64,000 bases of DNA, from the NCBI GenBank assembly GCA_965242775.1, contig CBDETI010000010.1, forward strand, positions 1 through 64,000. Reading direction: 5' to 3'. Below are positions 42,053-51,954 of this stretch, in pieces. Made by a program: the position numbers and the translations under genes. This DNA comes from JAWPMT01 sp965242775. Its GTDB lineage: Bacteria > Bacteroidota > Bacteroidia > Cytophagales > Cyclobacteriaceae. The notes below the pieces were generated by a model. It did not search any database, had not been told where the DNA came from, and saw only the letters and a program-made list of their open reading frames with translations. The first letter of the stretch is position 1, and each line of letters opens with the position of its first letter.

Positions 42053-43717
42053 TTAGAATAGATACGATATACCCACTTTCGCCGCCAATGCTCTAGACGG
42101 GTAGGCCAGGTAATATTCATATTCCTTATTCAGCAGGTTTTGCGCACGGGCAAAAATGGATATTTGCTCTCCAATTTGATATTTCGCTGCCAGTTGCAAA
42201 TCCAAGATGGCTGGCAGCTCATGCACGCCTCCATCCGCCCTGGGGGCAAACATACCGCCTGTGGCAGCGACTTTCGACCGTATTGACAGTGCGCCTTTTT
42301 GAAACTGAACGTATCCACTTAGTGTAGTTTCCGGACGATACCAGGCCTCCAACTCACTTCCGGCATTATTTTCAAATATGGCATATTCTAACCCTGCCTC
42401 GAACGCCTCACCGAGCCTGTATACGGTACCAAAAAAATATTTGAATCTCGTAAGTGCCGTTTGATCATATCGCAATACAAACCTGGATGTATCCTCAGTA
42501 AAAGGAATAAAATAAGGGGCAGTTTCCTCCTCAGTAAACAACACGCCTCCGTATATATTCAACCCTGGGAGTATGGTTCCGTCGATACGGGCACTGAGCG
42601 GTACTTTAATGATCGTTGTTAGTAAAGAGAGACTATCACCAAGGAAGGCATTTTCAGGAAATAATTCCTCTAAGGTATTTTGTCGCGCACTGTTTCCAAG
42701 CCCTGCCTGAAGCTGCCACCCTTCTGCCAGCGGCAGTGCCAGGTCCAAAACCGCTCCGATCTGACTTTGATTATCTCCACCTCCATCGTCTATAAGGTTG
42801 AGCTGAAAACCGAGCCTGATATCAATAGACCCGACAGAAGTATTGTAAGAAGGGGTGATTGAAAATAAATTTCTGGTACTACTTGCTGTGGCATCAAAAC
42901 TATTCATGTTTTCATGAATCGAGATCGCAATAGAGTTTTTCGAATTCAGTGCATATGATGCTTCACTTTGAAACCCCAGATTAAGTTCCCTGGAAAAACG
43001 ATCGCCACCATTCTCACCATTTCTTACCAATCCCAATCTGGGTGTCAGGTGGTAACGAAACTTAGATTTGCCCCCGGACAACCTGGAGGTGACTGACACA
43101 TTATTCCAATGAGACCTACCGGTTACAACCGAATCTCCGCCCATAGTAAAAGCCTCGTCGGATAACCCGTAGAAATAGTATTCGTGCCTTTGAAAGGCCA
43201 TATTCGTCGACCACCGGTTGTGTCCAAATGATCGCGTGTATGTTCCGCCGAGTCGGTAGTCAAATTCACCACTTGACCTATCACGAACAGGTCCGGTCAT
43301 GTAGCCTTCATAAAAAGTATTGAACCCGTAGCTGTAACCACTTTGCTGGCCAGAAAGTGTCGCTGACAGGTACGGAGAAAGGTAGTTGCCTGCACCGATC
43401 GATAGCTCGTTGCGATACGTCTCTTCCTGTTGTGCAGGTTGGATATCCGGGACTTCCACCTTTGGTCTGAATGCCGGAATAGCAACCACCGGAACCGTGG
43501 AATCGAAGGTGAGTGCCAGTTTGGGTTGCGAATGGCCCGACATATCCGGAGGAAGCAGAAGTCGATCCCTTGAAATCAAATCGAATGATCTTTCTTTCCT
43601 GATCAATATTTGTGCATCTTCTATTTCACCAACCCGCTTCTCCGCGATGGAATCTTGTTGCTGCGCGGAAGCGAGAAAAACAGCCAGCATTATAAGGGAG
43701 TATGATAATAATCTCAT
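42053..43717 (-). CDS. Outer-membrane beta-barrel protein (TonB-receptor-like barrel without plug)
   Basis: The 554-residue protein has a signal peptide (about 1-18), a proline-rich N-terminal part and about 20 predicted barrel strands from residue 95 on. The C-terminus 'FARAQNLLNKEYEYYLAYPS' and final 'KVGISYLF' are typical of TonB-dependent receptors, but the plug domain and TonB box are absent. It overlaps the TPR gene by four bases. With the TPR protein, the SPOR protein and ExbB/ExbD/TonB it forms a Tol-Pal-like envelope cluster that I recall from many Bacteroidota. Confidence 0.82.
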   Translation of the reverse strand: MRLLSYSLIMLAVFLASAQQQDSIAEKRVGEIEDAQILIRKERSFDLISRDRLLLPPDMSGHSQPKLALTFDSTVPVVAIPAFRPKVEVPDIQPAQQEETYRNELSIGAGNYLSPYLSATLSGQQSGYSYGFNTFYEGYMTGPVRDRSSGEFDYRLGGTYTRSFGHNRWSTNMAFQRHEYYFYGLSDEAFTMGGDSVVTGRSHWNNVSVTSRLSGGKSKFRYHLTPRLGLVRNGENGGDRFSRELNLGFQSEASYALNSKNSIAISIHENMNSFDATASSTRNLFSITPSYNTSVGSIDIRLGFQLNLIDDGGGDNQSQIGAVLDLALPLAEGWQLQAGLGNSARQNTLEELFPENAFLGDSLSLLTTIIKVPLSARIDGTILPGLNIYGGVLFTEEETAPYFIPFTEDTSRFVLRYDQTALTRFKYFFGTVYRLGEAFEAGLEYAIFENNAGSELEAWYRPETTLSGYVQFQKGALSIRSKVAATGGMFAPRADGGVHELPAILDLQLAAKYQIGEQISIFARAQNLLNKEYEYYLAYPSRALAAKVGISYLF

Positions 43718-46716
43718 CTTAGGCTGTCTTTTTCAATTAGTCCCACATTCAATGTGTCGCTCGCCGTACTATCGCTTGGTAGTACCAGAAGTTTGGATTT
43801 GGCTTCCTCTATCCGGCTTAGTTTTTGTCTTGCCTCAGTTACGAGGCGGTCATCCTCCGCATTCTCCAAAATCGAATTATTAGTAGCCTCAGCTTGTAAT
43901 ACTTCCCCCATCGCCAAGTAATTATCAACCAACAACAAGTAGCCCCTTCCTACCCAGTCAGGGTATTGGCCATAATTTTTAATAATGTCAAACACCAATT
44001 CGTTGGATTCTTGAAATCGTGCGTCGGCGGCGATAGCAACCGCGTGCCAGTAGGTCGACTCAGCAGAAAACCGATCCTGCCTGGGTGTCAGTCCCAATGA
44101 TAACTCTTTGACTTGATCCCACTGACCATTTCTCCCATGGACCCTTATTTTGAAAAGCTGAGCCTGACGTTCTCCATTTAAGGGTAGCCAGGAAGCTTGT
44201 AGTATGGCATCCGCCAAGAAGAGGACACTGTCACTTTCTAATTGAAAATGTGCCTTCATCAAACCTTCCAGTGCCAAATATTGATCTTTGCCGCTTGCAG
44301 CTTTCTTTAACAACAGCTGATAGTTGTCCACCGCTTCAAGTCCACGATTTAATAGGAGCATTGACCGACCTCTTTTGTCTAAAATCCTATTGAAGTAGTC
44401 AAAATCTTGATGTTGCAGCAGCGGCCCAAACGCGTCAATGGCTTCATCGTAACTGGCTTTTTGATAATACCCATCGGCTACATAGTACTGCACATCGACG
44501 GTGAAGTTGCTATTAGGATATTCCTTGTAGAAGGAACGCGCATAACGTCCCATGCGGTCATACTCTCCGTTAAAATATACGGTCTTTATTTGCTCAAAAT
44601 CGATAACTTCCAAACTTGAACTCTCAGGATTAGCCTCTTTAAAAATGGATATCAGCTCCGGCATTTCCGGGATGCTCTCCCCCTTTTTCTCAAGGTCCTG
44701 CAGAGCCAAAAGCGCATCGCGCGCTTCCTGATCACGTGTATATGTTCGCAACACGAATTTGAAAAGTTGCTTAGCTGCCTCGAGTTGATTTGAGTTGACT
44801 AAAGCGAGGCCTTGCCTCAGTTGCGCTCCACTAACAAGGCTGCTTCCGGGAAAACGATCTATGAGCGCTGCATATTCTGCCGACGCTTCATCGAATCTGG
44901 ATTCCTCAAAAAGGATATTGCCAATTTGAAATAACGCTTGATCGGCAAGCTCACCTTGCACTTCGGACACCTGCCGGTACAGAACAATAGCCTCGGCACT
45001 TACTCCCCGAACCTGGGCAATTCTCGCAAGTTGAAAATTGATGTAGTTGGATTCCCGGCCACTGGAAAGCTGCTGCCTGTAAACTTCCTCGGATCGTTGG
45101 TATTGCTCAAGGAAAAAGTAGCTATCTGCCAGGCCAATGGAAGCTTCAAAACGCCAAATAGAATCGTTTTCTGCGTGTCGAATGCTTGTACGAAAATGAT
45201 TTATTGCGCTTTCAGCTTGGTTCTCACGTAACTCCAAAAAGCCAAGAAGATAATGTACACGTGCAATATCTCGCTGCGGTAGGCGCACACCCGACAGCAA
45301 CGCTTCCTTCGCATTTGAATGATCGTCTAGCGCCAAAAAACTCTCAGCTTTCCAGTATAAACTGGCTGCATGGATTTTCTCGTCGGGTACGAAACGTAAT
45401 GACTTGTTTAAATACCTTATTGCGGCATTATAAGCGCCATCGGTGTACAGGTTGAGTCCTTTCAGGTAGGCGGCTTGTTGATAGGCATACTTCATAACGT
45501 CGGTTTTAGACGACCTGGTCTCAACAAAGGCAATCACTCTGTCGTAGTTGGGTGTTCTCAACCAGGCTTCAGAAAGCAAGCTGGAAGCCTCGTCCACGTT
45601 TTCGTGAGTAGGGAATTGTTCTATGAAATCCTCCAGGATTTGAATGCCCTGATCATACCTTTCCATTTGCATTTTCAACTTGCCTGAAAGAAAATGCGCT
45701 GAAATTTTGATCTCCGAAGAATAGTCCTGCTCCGCCGCCTTTTGAAAAGAAGCAGAGGCAAATTCGAAGTTACCTTTACCCAGATACAAAAAACCAAGCC
45801 TATAAGCACTGGATTGCCCGATTTTTGACTTTTCTAAGGCTGCTATTTTGTAATGGTCTATCGCCAGGTCAACATCCCCTTGGGTCTCATAGATATAGGC
45901 AAGTCTATAATGTACACTGGCATCAACCAGGCTCGTTTTCAAGGTCTCATTGTAATGCTGAGAGGCTTTTTCATAATCGGCTTCTTCAAAATAACTATCA
46001 GCAAGTAACCGATGAAGTTCAGCTCCCGCTGTTTCATCGGATGCAAGAGCTTCGGATGCAAAATTTCTAAGGTTTTCCTTCTGTCCCAGTTGTGCGTAGG
46101 ATCCGGCGATCATTACTTCGGCTCTGGGATCCGATGACTGCTTCAGGTAGCGCAGCGCCTCGCTAAAATTGCCTCTTTTGTAATAGATAAAACCTAAGTA
46201 AAATGGTATCCCAACCCCCAGCCTATCATGACCCAAAAGTGCTTTGAACGCGGGCAAAGCTCCTTCAAAATTACCCGCTTCGAACTGGCATACTGCCAAC
46301 CCGTATTCGACCTCCACATATTTCCAGGGGGCTACTGCCAGTTCATTTACCTGAGCGTAGACCGTCGCTGCCTGATCTACCTCTCCCTGTCGCAAGTAAA
46401 AATTGGCCAATGACACTTTTACTAATTCCGTGTACGGTGATATGGAATTATCCTCGAGCAACAGCTTCGCATCTTGCTCATAGGTAAGTATGCCCGCTTC
46501 CAACTGGCTTGATATGCGAATACTTCTGACCTCTTGGTTTGGACCGAATCCTTGCAAGAAATCAGCACATTTAGCTGCTGCTATGGACCAATGACCCTTG
46601 CGGTAGTGATCTCTGATCTCTTCCAACTGTTGGCGAGGCACTTCACCCGGCCTGATCGCCTGCCCGACTAGTGATAAACTGACGAGAAAAAAATATAAAA
46701 AAGCGCTTGATTTCAA
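43714..46716 (-). CDS. Large periplasmic TPR protein
   Basis: The 1000-residue protein has a signal peptide (about 1-20) and at least fifteen TPR-like helical repeats over its whole length (for example 'YYKRGNFSEALRYLKQSSDP', 'YLGKGNFEFASASFQKAAEQ'). The start is a TTG; I see no ATG or GTG that would keep the signal peptide. The repeats suggest a scaffold for an envelope machine, in line with the barrel and ExbB/ExbD/TonB genes downstream. It overlaps the barrel gene by ATGA. Confidence 0.86.
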   Translation of the reverse strand: MKSSAFLYFFLVSLSLVGQAIRPGEVPRQQLEEIRDHYRKGHWSIAAAKCADFLQGFGPNQEVRSIRISSQLEAGILTYEQDAKLLLEDNSISPYTELVKVSLANFYLRQGEVDQAATVYAQVNELAVAPWKYVEVEYGLAVCQFEAGNFEGALPAFKALLGHDRLGVGIPFYLGFIYYKRGNFSEALRYLKQSSDPRAEVMIAGSYAQLGQKENLRNFASEALASDETAGAELHRLLADSYFEEADYEKASQHYNETLKTSLVDASVHYRLAYIYETQGDVDLAIDHYKIAALEKSKIGQSSAYRLGFLYLGKGNFEFASASFQKAAEQDYSSEIKISAHFLSGKLKMQMERYDQGIQILEDFIEQFPTHENVDEASSLLSEAWLRTPNYDRVIAFVETRSSKTDVMKYAYQQAAYLKGLNLYTDGAYNAAIRYLNKSLRFVPDEKIHAASLYWKAESFLALDDHSNAKEALLSGVRLPQRDIARVHYLLGFLELRENQAESAINHFRTSIRHAENDSIWRFEASIGLADSYFFLEQYQRSEEVYRQQLSSGRESNYINFQLARIAQVRGVSAEAIVLYRQVSEVQGELADQALFQIGNILFEESRFDEASAEYAALIDRFPGSSLVSGAQLRQGLALVNSNQLEAAKQLFKFVLRTYTRDQEARDALLALQDLEKKGESIPEMPELISIFKEANPESSSLEVIDFEQIKTVYFNGEYDRMGRYARSFYKEYPNSNFTVDVQYYVADGYYQKASYDEAIDAFGPLLQHQDFDYFNRILDKRGRSMLLLNRGLEAVDNYQLLLKKAASGKDQYLALEGLMKAHFQLESDSVLFLADAILQASWLPLNGERQAQLFKIRVHGRNGQWDQVKELSLGLTPRQDRFSAESTYWHAVAIAADARFQESNELVFDIIKNYGQYPDWVGRGYLLLVDNYLAMGEVLQAEATNNSILENAEDDRLVTEARQKLSRIEEAKSKLLVLPSDSTASDTLNVGLIEKDSLR

Positions 46717-46782
46717 TTCCGATATTCGTAGATCGTTGCTATAACGTGATTCAGGAAAATTTGATATAAGTAAATAGGGATT

Positions 46783-47800
46783 TTAATTCATTAACTTATG
46801 AATCAGCTCTTTCAATAGATCAGATTCCGCAGGTACAAGTTGATTGACACCCTTACTCGCCAGGTCAGCATCTCTCAGAAATTGAATATTCCGTAATACC
46901 ACCGGTAACGAATAGATGTTCAAAGCGCGCAGATACTCCTCCGCAAAAAATGGATGGACTCCAATTGCCTTTGCAATACTTTGCTTGTCTTTGGAAGGCG
47001 CCTTGTGCGCCAACAGGAGTTTGTTGAAATAGCTAAAGAGGTTGTATATGGTCAGAACCATTGGATGATTACCTGGGTTTGATGCAAAATAGCGTACTAT
47101 TTTGTGGGCTTTCTGTTGATTGCCGGTGCTCAGGGCGGTTTGAAGTTCGAAGATATTGTACTCTTTGCTGATACCTACGTATTTGTGTACGGCCAGATCA
47201 TCTACAGATTGCCCTTCGGGCACATTCAACAGAAGCTTTTCTATTTCATTTGAAAGCCGCTGGAGGTTGTTACCTATGTTTTCGGAGAGCAGGGCTACAG
47301 CTTTGGAAGTGAGACTTACATTACGTGCCCTGGCATAACTATGGATCCATTCTGGGACCTGATTATCATAGATCCGCTTGCTCCGCAAAACAACGGCATG
47401 TTTCTCTATTTCCTTTCCAATTTTTGTTCGCTTATCAAGCGATTTATACTTATAACTAAACACCAGGATAGTCGATGCCAGCGGGTTATTGAGGTACTCT
47501 GATAGTAATGATTGATTGGTCTCCTTGGTCCACCCTTTCATTTCTTGGGCCTCTTTTACAATGACCACTTGCCTGTCACCCATCATAGGAAATTGTTTTG
47601 CGGTGGTCAGTACCTGCGCAAAGTCAACTTCCTTACCGTAAAGCACATGTTGATTGAAGCTTTTTTTGCGTATCGTCCAAGGCATGCTGCTCAATGTGGT
47701 CGACGATATTGTCAATAAAAAAAGGCTCATCCCCTTGCAAAAAATAGACTGGTGCGTATTCTCCAGACTGTATAGCCTTGATGATTTGGGAGTAATCCAT
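46783..47800 (-). pseudogene. holA: DNA polymerase III delta subunit with one-base frameshift in an A7 run
   Basis: The clamp-loader delta subunit should start at the ATG at 47800: this frame reads 'MDYSQIIKAIQSGEYAPVYF' then 'LQGDEPFFIDNIVDHIEQHA' and 'LDDTQKK', the conserved HolA N-terminus. It then fails after a run of seven A (minus strand, 47661-47667). The rest of the protein ('SFNQHVLYGKEVDF' through 'LKELIHKLMN') is intact in the +1 frame. Removing one A joins both parts into a normal 338-residue protein. The gene is essential, so a sequencing error or slippage-corrected expression is as likely as a true mutation. A longer open frame from 47817 gives a nonsense N-terminus and should not be used. 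Confidence 0.85.
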
Positions 47801-47804
47801 GCAA

Positions 47805-47835
47805 CAAAGCTAGGCACATGCTAAATTCGATCGAA
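47805..47835 (-). promoter_or_regulatory. holA promoter, leaderless type
   Basis: On the minus strand TAGCTTTG (47805-47812) fits TAnnTTTG, and TTCG (47832-47835) sits 19 bases upstream as a -33 element with one mismatch to TTTG. The -7 box ends five bases before the ATG, so transcription should begin at or next to the start codon. Confidence 0.6.
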
Positions 47836-47886
47836 GAGATTGCGCAATTTTGCCGGAAAATTTTCTATTGCAATTACGACCACTTG

Positions 47887-48141
47887 ATGTTTGGGATTTT
47901 TAAGAAGAAAGAAACAAAGAAACAACCTCCTCAGCTCTTTGATATTAATGGGCTGGAACTTGAAGAAGGAGACATAGTGACTTGCCACAGGTACGAGTTG
48001 GGCCAATGCAAGGTAGTATTGGAGGGGTTACAATTCTTTTATGAGCCTGAAAATGGTAAAGAGCGAGTGAGTTATGTGAAGATGGTGGATGCCATTACGG
48101 GGTATCAAAAAGTAACAAAAAAGGAAACGCAAGATTCATGA
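47887..48141 (+). CDS. Small hypothetical cytoplasmic protein
   Basis: The 84-residue protein begins 'MFGIFKKKETKKQPPQ' and continues as a small beta-rich domain ('LELEEGDIVTCHRYELGQCK', 'VSYVKMVDAITGYQKV'). Two Cys (TCHR, QCK) are eight residues apart. An upstream TTG/ATG frame exists, but the internal ATG leaves room for the divergent holA promoter. Its stop overlaps the ATG of the next gene. Family not recognised. Confidence 0.6.
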   Translation: MFGIFKKKETKKQPPQLFDINGLELEEGDIVTCHRYELGQCKVVLEGLQFFYEPENGKERVSYVKMVDAITGYQKVTKKETQDS

Positions 48142-48992
48142 GAGCAACGCTGGCTATAGTGAGTCTTTTTGCTTTGACGAAGACTTTTTGCCAGGGTCCC
48201 ACGCCTATCGTTTTCACAGACTATGGCCCTGCGGCCTTCGAAAGCTTTTGGCGGTTTTACCCCGAGACCTATGCCACGGGGTGGCAAATGGCCAGCTTTA
48301 CAAGATTTAGTCAAGATAGGTCCTCAAACAACTACCTTACGCAATACTTTCAAATCTCTGCCCCAATTAGCTCCCAGCATAGTCTGCAGATCAGAACTCC
48401 TTACCATTATTTTAGCGTGTCTCAATCAGAGGCGACCAGGCTCAACATGCGGCGCACATCGGGAGCATCCTGGGGTGATATTGACATATTGTTTAACATC
48501 CGAATTCTTTCCAGCCTAATTCCAAATCAAAGCCTGAAGCTTTTCCTCTCCGGAGAAATGCATACCGCTCCCACCAATCGCGACGACCGTCAGTTCACCG
48601 ATACAATCAAGCTTCTAGGGAATTTAATCGCTCAATACGCATTAGTGGACGAAGCAAGCCATTGGGTCAACATGACTATCGGTATTGGTGGAGGTGGCTG
48701 GCAGGATAACATTGTTCCACGGCAAAATCATATTTTTAAAACCGGAGCCACCATGAGTTATGGAAGGAAATTGAAGCGGTCCCGCATTTCTTTTGGATCC
48801 GGGTTCACCTTTCTCGCGGGTGAGAAAAACAACGATCAAGGCTACCTCCTGGGCGTAAACCTGAAATTCTGGCCTTCCGACTATCTCAATTTCCATATGG
48901 CAGTTCGTCAGTTGGCCTATCGAGAAACTTTAAGAAAGACGACAAATCAGTTTGAGCTAGGAGCTGCTTTCACACCCTCTTTTCTGAAATAG
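48138..48992 (+). CDS. Secreted, probably outer-membrane beta-barrel protein
   Basis: The 284-residue protein has a signal peptide (about 1-19, 'LAIVSLFALTKTFC') and alternating-strand composition with aromatic-rich turns, such as 'SLQIRTPYHYFSVSQS' and 'GIGGGGWQDN', ending 'LGAAFTPSFLK'. This fits a 12-strand-type outer-membrane protein, but no family is certain. It is coupled to the small gene upstream by ATGA. Confidence 0.7.
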   Translation: MRATLAIVSLFALTKTFCQGPTPIVFTDYGPAAFESFWRFYPETYATGWQMASFTRFSQDRSSNNYLTQYFQISAPISSQHSLQIRTPYHYFSVSQSEATRLNMRRTSGASWGDIDILFNIRILSSLIPNQSLKLFLSGEMHTAPTNRDDRQFTDTIKLLGNLIAQYALVDEASHWVNMTIGIGGGGWQDNIVPRQNHIFKTGATMSYGRKLKRSRISFGSGFTFLAGEKNNDQGYLLGVNLKFWPSDYLNFHMAVRQLAYRETLRKTTNQFELGAAFTPSFLK

Positions 48993-49030
48993 CAGAAAAT
49001 CAATTATATATTTCTTAACTTCTAATCCGG

Positions 49031-49038
49031 TAATTTTG
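49031..49038 (+). promoter_or_regulatory. -7 element of the TPR-PAS-GAF kinase gene
   Basis: TAATTTTG is a full TAnnTTTG match, with TTTC at 49011-49014 upstream. It overlaps a TTG that could be read as an earlier start, which rules that start out and supports the ATG at 49069. Confidence 0.55.
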
Positions 49039-49068
49039 AGCTATTCTAGCTCCAACCGGCTGAATTCG

Positions 49069-51954
49069 ATGAAAAGACCATTGCTCATATTGCTATTTGC
49101 GGTATCAGCATGTGTACTGCATGCGCAAAATACACTGCTAGATAGTCTAGAGAACCTAAGGGGAAGGCACCAGGCCCGGGACACACTCCTTGTGCAGATT
49201 TTGAATAATCTGTCTTTTCAATATCTTAATTCTGAGCACGAAAAAGGACTAGCGCTACTAAGTGAGGCTGCGAAACTTGCCGATTCTTTGGGTTACACGG
49301 AGGGAAAGGCCTGGAGTTTGGTCAACCGCGGAAATGCGCTCTGGCTCAACGGGCTATATGATGAGGCCCTAGATTGGTACTATCGAGCTCGTACGCTGAG
49401 CCCTCCTCACAGTCAATTCCAGCAGTTAGCTATCTCCAACAACATTGCGGAGGTCTTTAAAAAGAAAAAGCTATATGATTCTGCGCTTGTCTATTACTAC
49501 TGGTCATGGGAGCTGGCTAATATGTCCAGCATTGCTCAGGCAAAAACACTACTTTCCTATAACCTGGGTGAGCTTTACAAACTAAAGAGCCAATTTGACT
49601 CGGCGGCCAAGTACTTTGATATTTCCCTAAGAGAAGCCCGGATCGGCAGCAATCAACGTTATCTGGCTTATGCGCTTTTCGGGCAGGGTGAAATTGCCCT
49701 AATGCAAAAGGACCTGCCAAAGGCAGCTGAATTTTTCCAGCATTCCCTGGAAGTGAGAGAAGAGATTGATGATGTGCCAGGCATTATTCAAAGTCTTCAT
49801 AAGCTCGCTAAGATCAAACGTGACAATGGCGATTATAGCGGAGCGTTATCATTAATTGATGCAGCGGCTGGTTATGCCAACCGAATCACAGGCCTGGGGT
49901 ACCTCAGTAGTAGTTTTTATGAAAAGGCCAAGGTGTACGAATTGATGGGATCATATCAAAAATCTAACGAGTTCTTAAAGAAATATCATCACCTGAAAGA
50001 CAGCCTTGAGTCGCAATCCTTCTTGACACGTTCGGAAAAAATCAAACAAGCGCTGGTTTCGGAAATCAATCAACGCGAATACCTGCTTTCCGAGTCTGAG
50101 AGAAAATCCCAGCTTAAGGAAATCAGGTCGCAAACCTGGATTATAGTTATAATATCTATAATGGTGGCCGTACTCTTTGCCTACTTCTTCAATTATCGAA
50201 GGAGCCTCAAATTGGCCAAAAATCAAAGCCGCACCCTGAACGAGCTGAACGAGGTGATCCTCGCGAAGAACAAGGAGATCGAGACCATCAACAAGCAATT
50301 GGATCATAAGCTAATAAACATGACCAAACTGCTGTTTGAAAGCCAAAAAATCGCAAAACTTGGCAGTTGGGAATATCATATCGATACGAAAGAATTTTAC
50401 TGGACTGATGAGACGTTTCGCCAACTGGGCTTAGCCCCACAGCAGGAAAAACCACGAAATGAAATCCTTGAAGAACTTGTAACAAAAGAGGATTATACCC
50501 GGCTGGCAGCTGCGCTAAAGAGAACGAAGGATCAGGGGATAATCTCCGATGAGAGTATCAAATTGACACTAAAAAACGGTGACCAAAAACACATTAGAAT
50601 TCGCTATTTCCCCGAAATCGTCAAGGGAAAGCTCGTCAGAGTGTACGGTTCAAATCAGGACATTACTGAGTCGGTACTTACAGAGGAACGGGAAAAATCG
50701 ATCATTCAATCGCTGTTGGAGTTGTCAAGGTTTTCCAATCTGAACCAATACGATTTCGAACATTTCGTGGACTATCTGCTGCGGCAGGCTGCCGCTACCC
50801 TCCAGGTGGAGAGGTCGGCATTCTGGCTGTACAACCAGGAAACAAAGTCTCTCAAGAGATTTAAATCGTTCCATGAAGATGAGCACCTGAGCGCCGGGCC
50901 CGACGAGATCTTGCTAGACGATTTTCCCAGCTACCTGGAGGCGGTTATGGCCCATCGTACTGTGCCCATCACCGACGTATCAAAAAGTACAATCACTGCC
51001 AGTATCTGGGAAAAATACCTCGAGAAAATGGAGATCAGATCGATCTTGGAGTCTAAGGTGCTGTTGGATGGGGAGATTATTGGGGTATTCTCGCTCGGTA
51101 GTCGTGCCGCAAGAAATTGGACATTCTCCGACCAGCGCTATGTGGGCTCATTGACTGATATAATTGCTACGGCCTTCTCCACCAGTCAAAACAAAAAGTT
51201 GGAACGAGAAAAAGGTGAGTTGATCAATAAGCTCTTCAAGAAAAGTCAGAATCTGGAGGAACTGGCATACGTTGTTTCCCACAACCTACGAGGGCCCGTA
51301 ACCCAAATCATAGGGCTCGCGGACTTATACAAAGACCCCCAATCTGCCGGGCTCGAACAAGAAATCATTGAACGGATCAGCGCCTCTTCTCACGAGCTGG
51401 ATAAGGTGATCAAGGATTTAAGTGAGATCCTGAAACAGCAAGAAATTGAAGCGGAGATCGTCGAAGAACTCGCTTTCAAATCAATTGTTCACGATGTACT
51501 CCATGACATTAAGACAGAGTGGCATGGCTTGAAATTTAGACTAAATCTTTCGATGGATGAAGGGTTCCTGATCTATGGCAAAAGATCCCAAATCAACAAT
51601 ATTGTCTACACCCTGTTATCTAACTCTTTCAAATATAGGAATCCCGAAAAAGTGCTGGAAATTACAGTCAACGCAAAAAAGCATCAAAACACCATCACGA
51701 TTTCGTTTGCCGACAATGGCCTGGGTATAGATATGAAAAGGTATGAAGCGAAAATGTTTCGGATGTACCAAAGATTTCACCCACAAATCGGCGGTACGGG
51801 TATAGGGCTATTCATTGTAAAAAATCAGGTGGAAGCCATGGGAGGTACCATTGAGGTTTCAAGTCACGTCAATGATGGTACCATATTTACTATAGAACTT
51901 CCGGATCATGCCCCCCTATCCGTCTCAAAACTCCAGCTTATCCCAGTGGCTTAA
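49069..51954 (+). CDS. TPR-PAS-GAF sensor histidine kinase
   Basis: The 961-residue kinase has a signal peptide (about 1-20), six or more TPR repeats in a periplasmic part (about 40-320) and one helix (about 353-375, 'TWIIVIISIMVAVLFAYFF'). It continues with a coiled segment, a PAS domain (about 425-545, 'IAKLGSWEYHID'), a GAF domain (about 560-705) and a catalytic core with H738 in 'YVVSHNLRGPVTQI'. The ATPase boxes are 'NIVYTLLSNSFKY', 'FADNGLGIDM' and 'GGTGIGLFIVK'. The His-box 'SHNLRGPV' is the variant common in Bacteroidota hybrid-type kinases. There is no attached receiver; a separate single-domain regulator faces it convergently with overlapping stops and is a likely partner. Confidence 0.92.
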   Translation: MKRPLLILLFAVSACVLHAQNTLLDSLENLRGRHQARDTLLVQILNNLSFQYLNSEHEKGLALLSEAAKLADSLGYTEGKAWSLVNRGNALWLNGLYDEALDWYYRARTLSPPHSQFQQLAISNNIAEVFKKKKLYDSALVYYYWSWELANMSSIAQAKTLLSYNLGELYKLKSQFDSAAKYFDISLREARIGSNQRYLAYALFGQGEIALMQKDLPKAAEFFQHSLEVREEIDDVPGIIQSLHKLAKIKRDNGDYSGALSLIDAAAGYANRITGLGYLSSSFYEKAKVYELMGSYQKSNEFLKKYHHLKDSLESQSFLTRSEKIKQALVSEINQREYLLSESERKSQLKEIRSQTWIIVIISIMVAVLFAYFFNYRRSLKLAKNQSRTLNELNEVILAKNKEIETINKQLDHKLINMTKLLFESQKIAKLGSWEYHIDTKEFYWTDETFRQLGLAPQQEKPRNEILEELVTKEDYTRLAAALKRTKDQGIISDESIKLTLKNGDQKHIRIRYFPEIVKGKLVRVYGSNQDITESVLTEEREKSIIQSLLELSRFSNLNQYDFEHFVDYLLRQAAATLQVERSAFWLYNQETKSLKRFKSFHEDEHLSAGPDEILLDDFPSYLEAVMAHRTVPITDVSKSTITASIWEKYLEKMEIRSILESKVLLDGEIIGVFSLGSRAARNWTFSDQRYVGSLTDIIATAFSTSQNKKLEREKGELINKLFKKSQNLEELAYVVSHNLRGPVTQIIGLADLYKDPQSAGLEQEIIERISASSHELDKVIKDLSEILKQQEIEAEIVEELAFKSIVHDVLHDIKTEWHGLKFRLNLSMDEGFLIYGKRSQINNIVYTLLSNSFKYRNPEKVLEITVNAKKHQNTITISFADNGLGIDMKRYEAKMFRMYQRFHPQIGGTGIGLFIVKNQVEAMGGTIEVSSHVNDGTIFTIELPDHAPLSVSKLQLIPVA

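Noticed and set aside
47655..47675. dnaX-like programmed -1 frameshift at A AAA AAG in holA
   Set aside because: The heptamer is present in phase, but a -1 slip leads into the wrong frame; the gene needs loss of one A or a +1 shift.
47801..47817. N-terminal extension of holA from position 47817 in the frame of the C-terminal part
   Set aside because: The residues it gives (MPSFVAWITP...) do not resemble HolA, while the other frame gives the conserved N-terminus. It also overlaps the promoter.
49036..49068. TTG start 11 codons upstream of the TPR-PAS-GAF kinase ATG
   Set aside because: The TTG lies within the TAATTTTG -7 element, so it cannot be on the transcript from that promoter.
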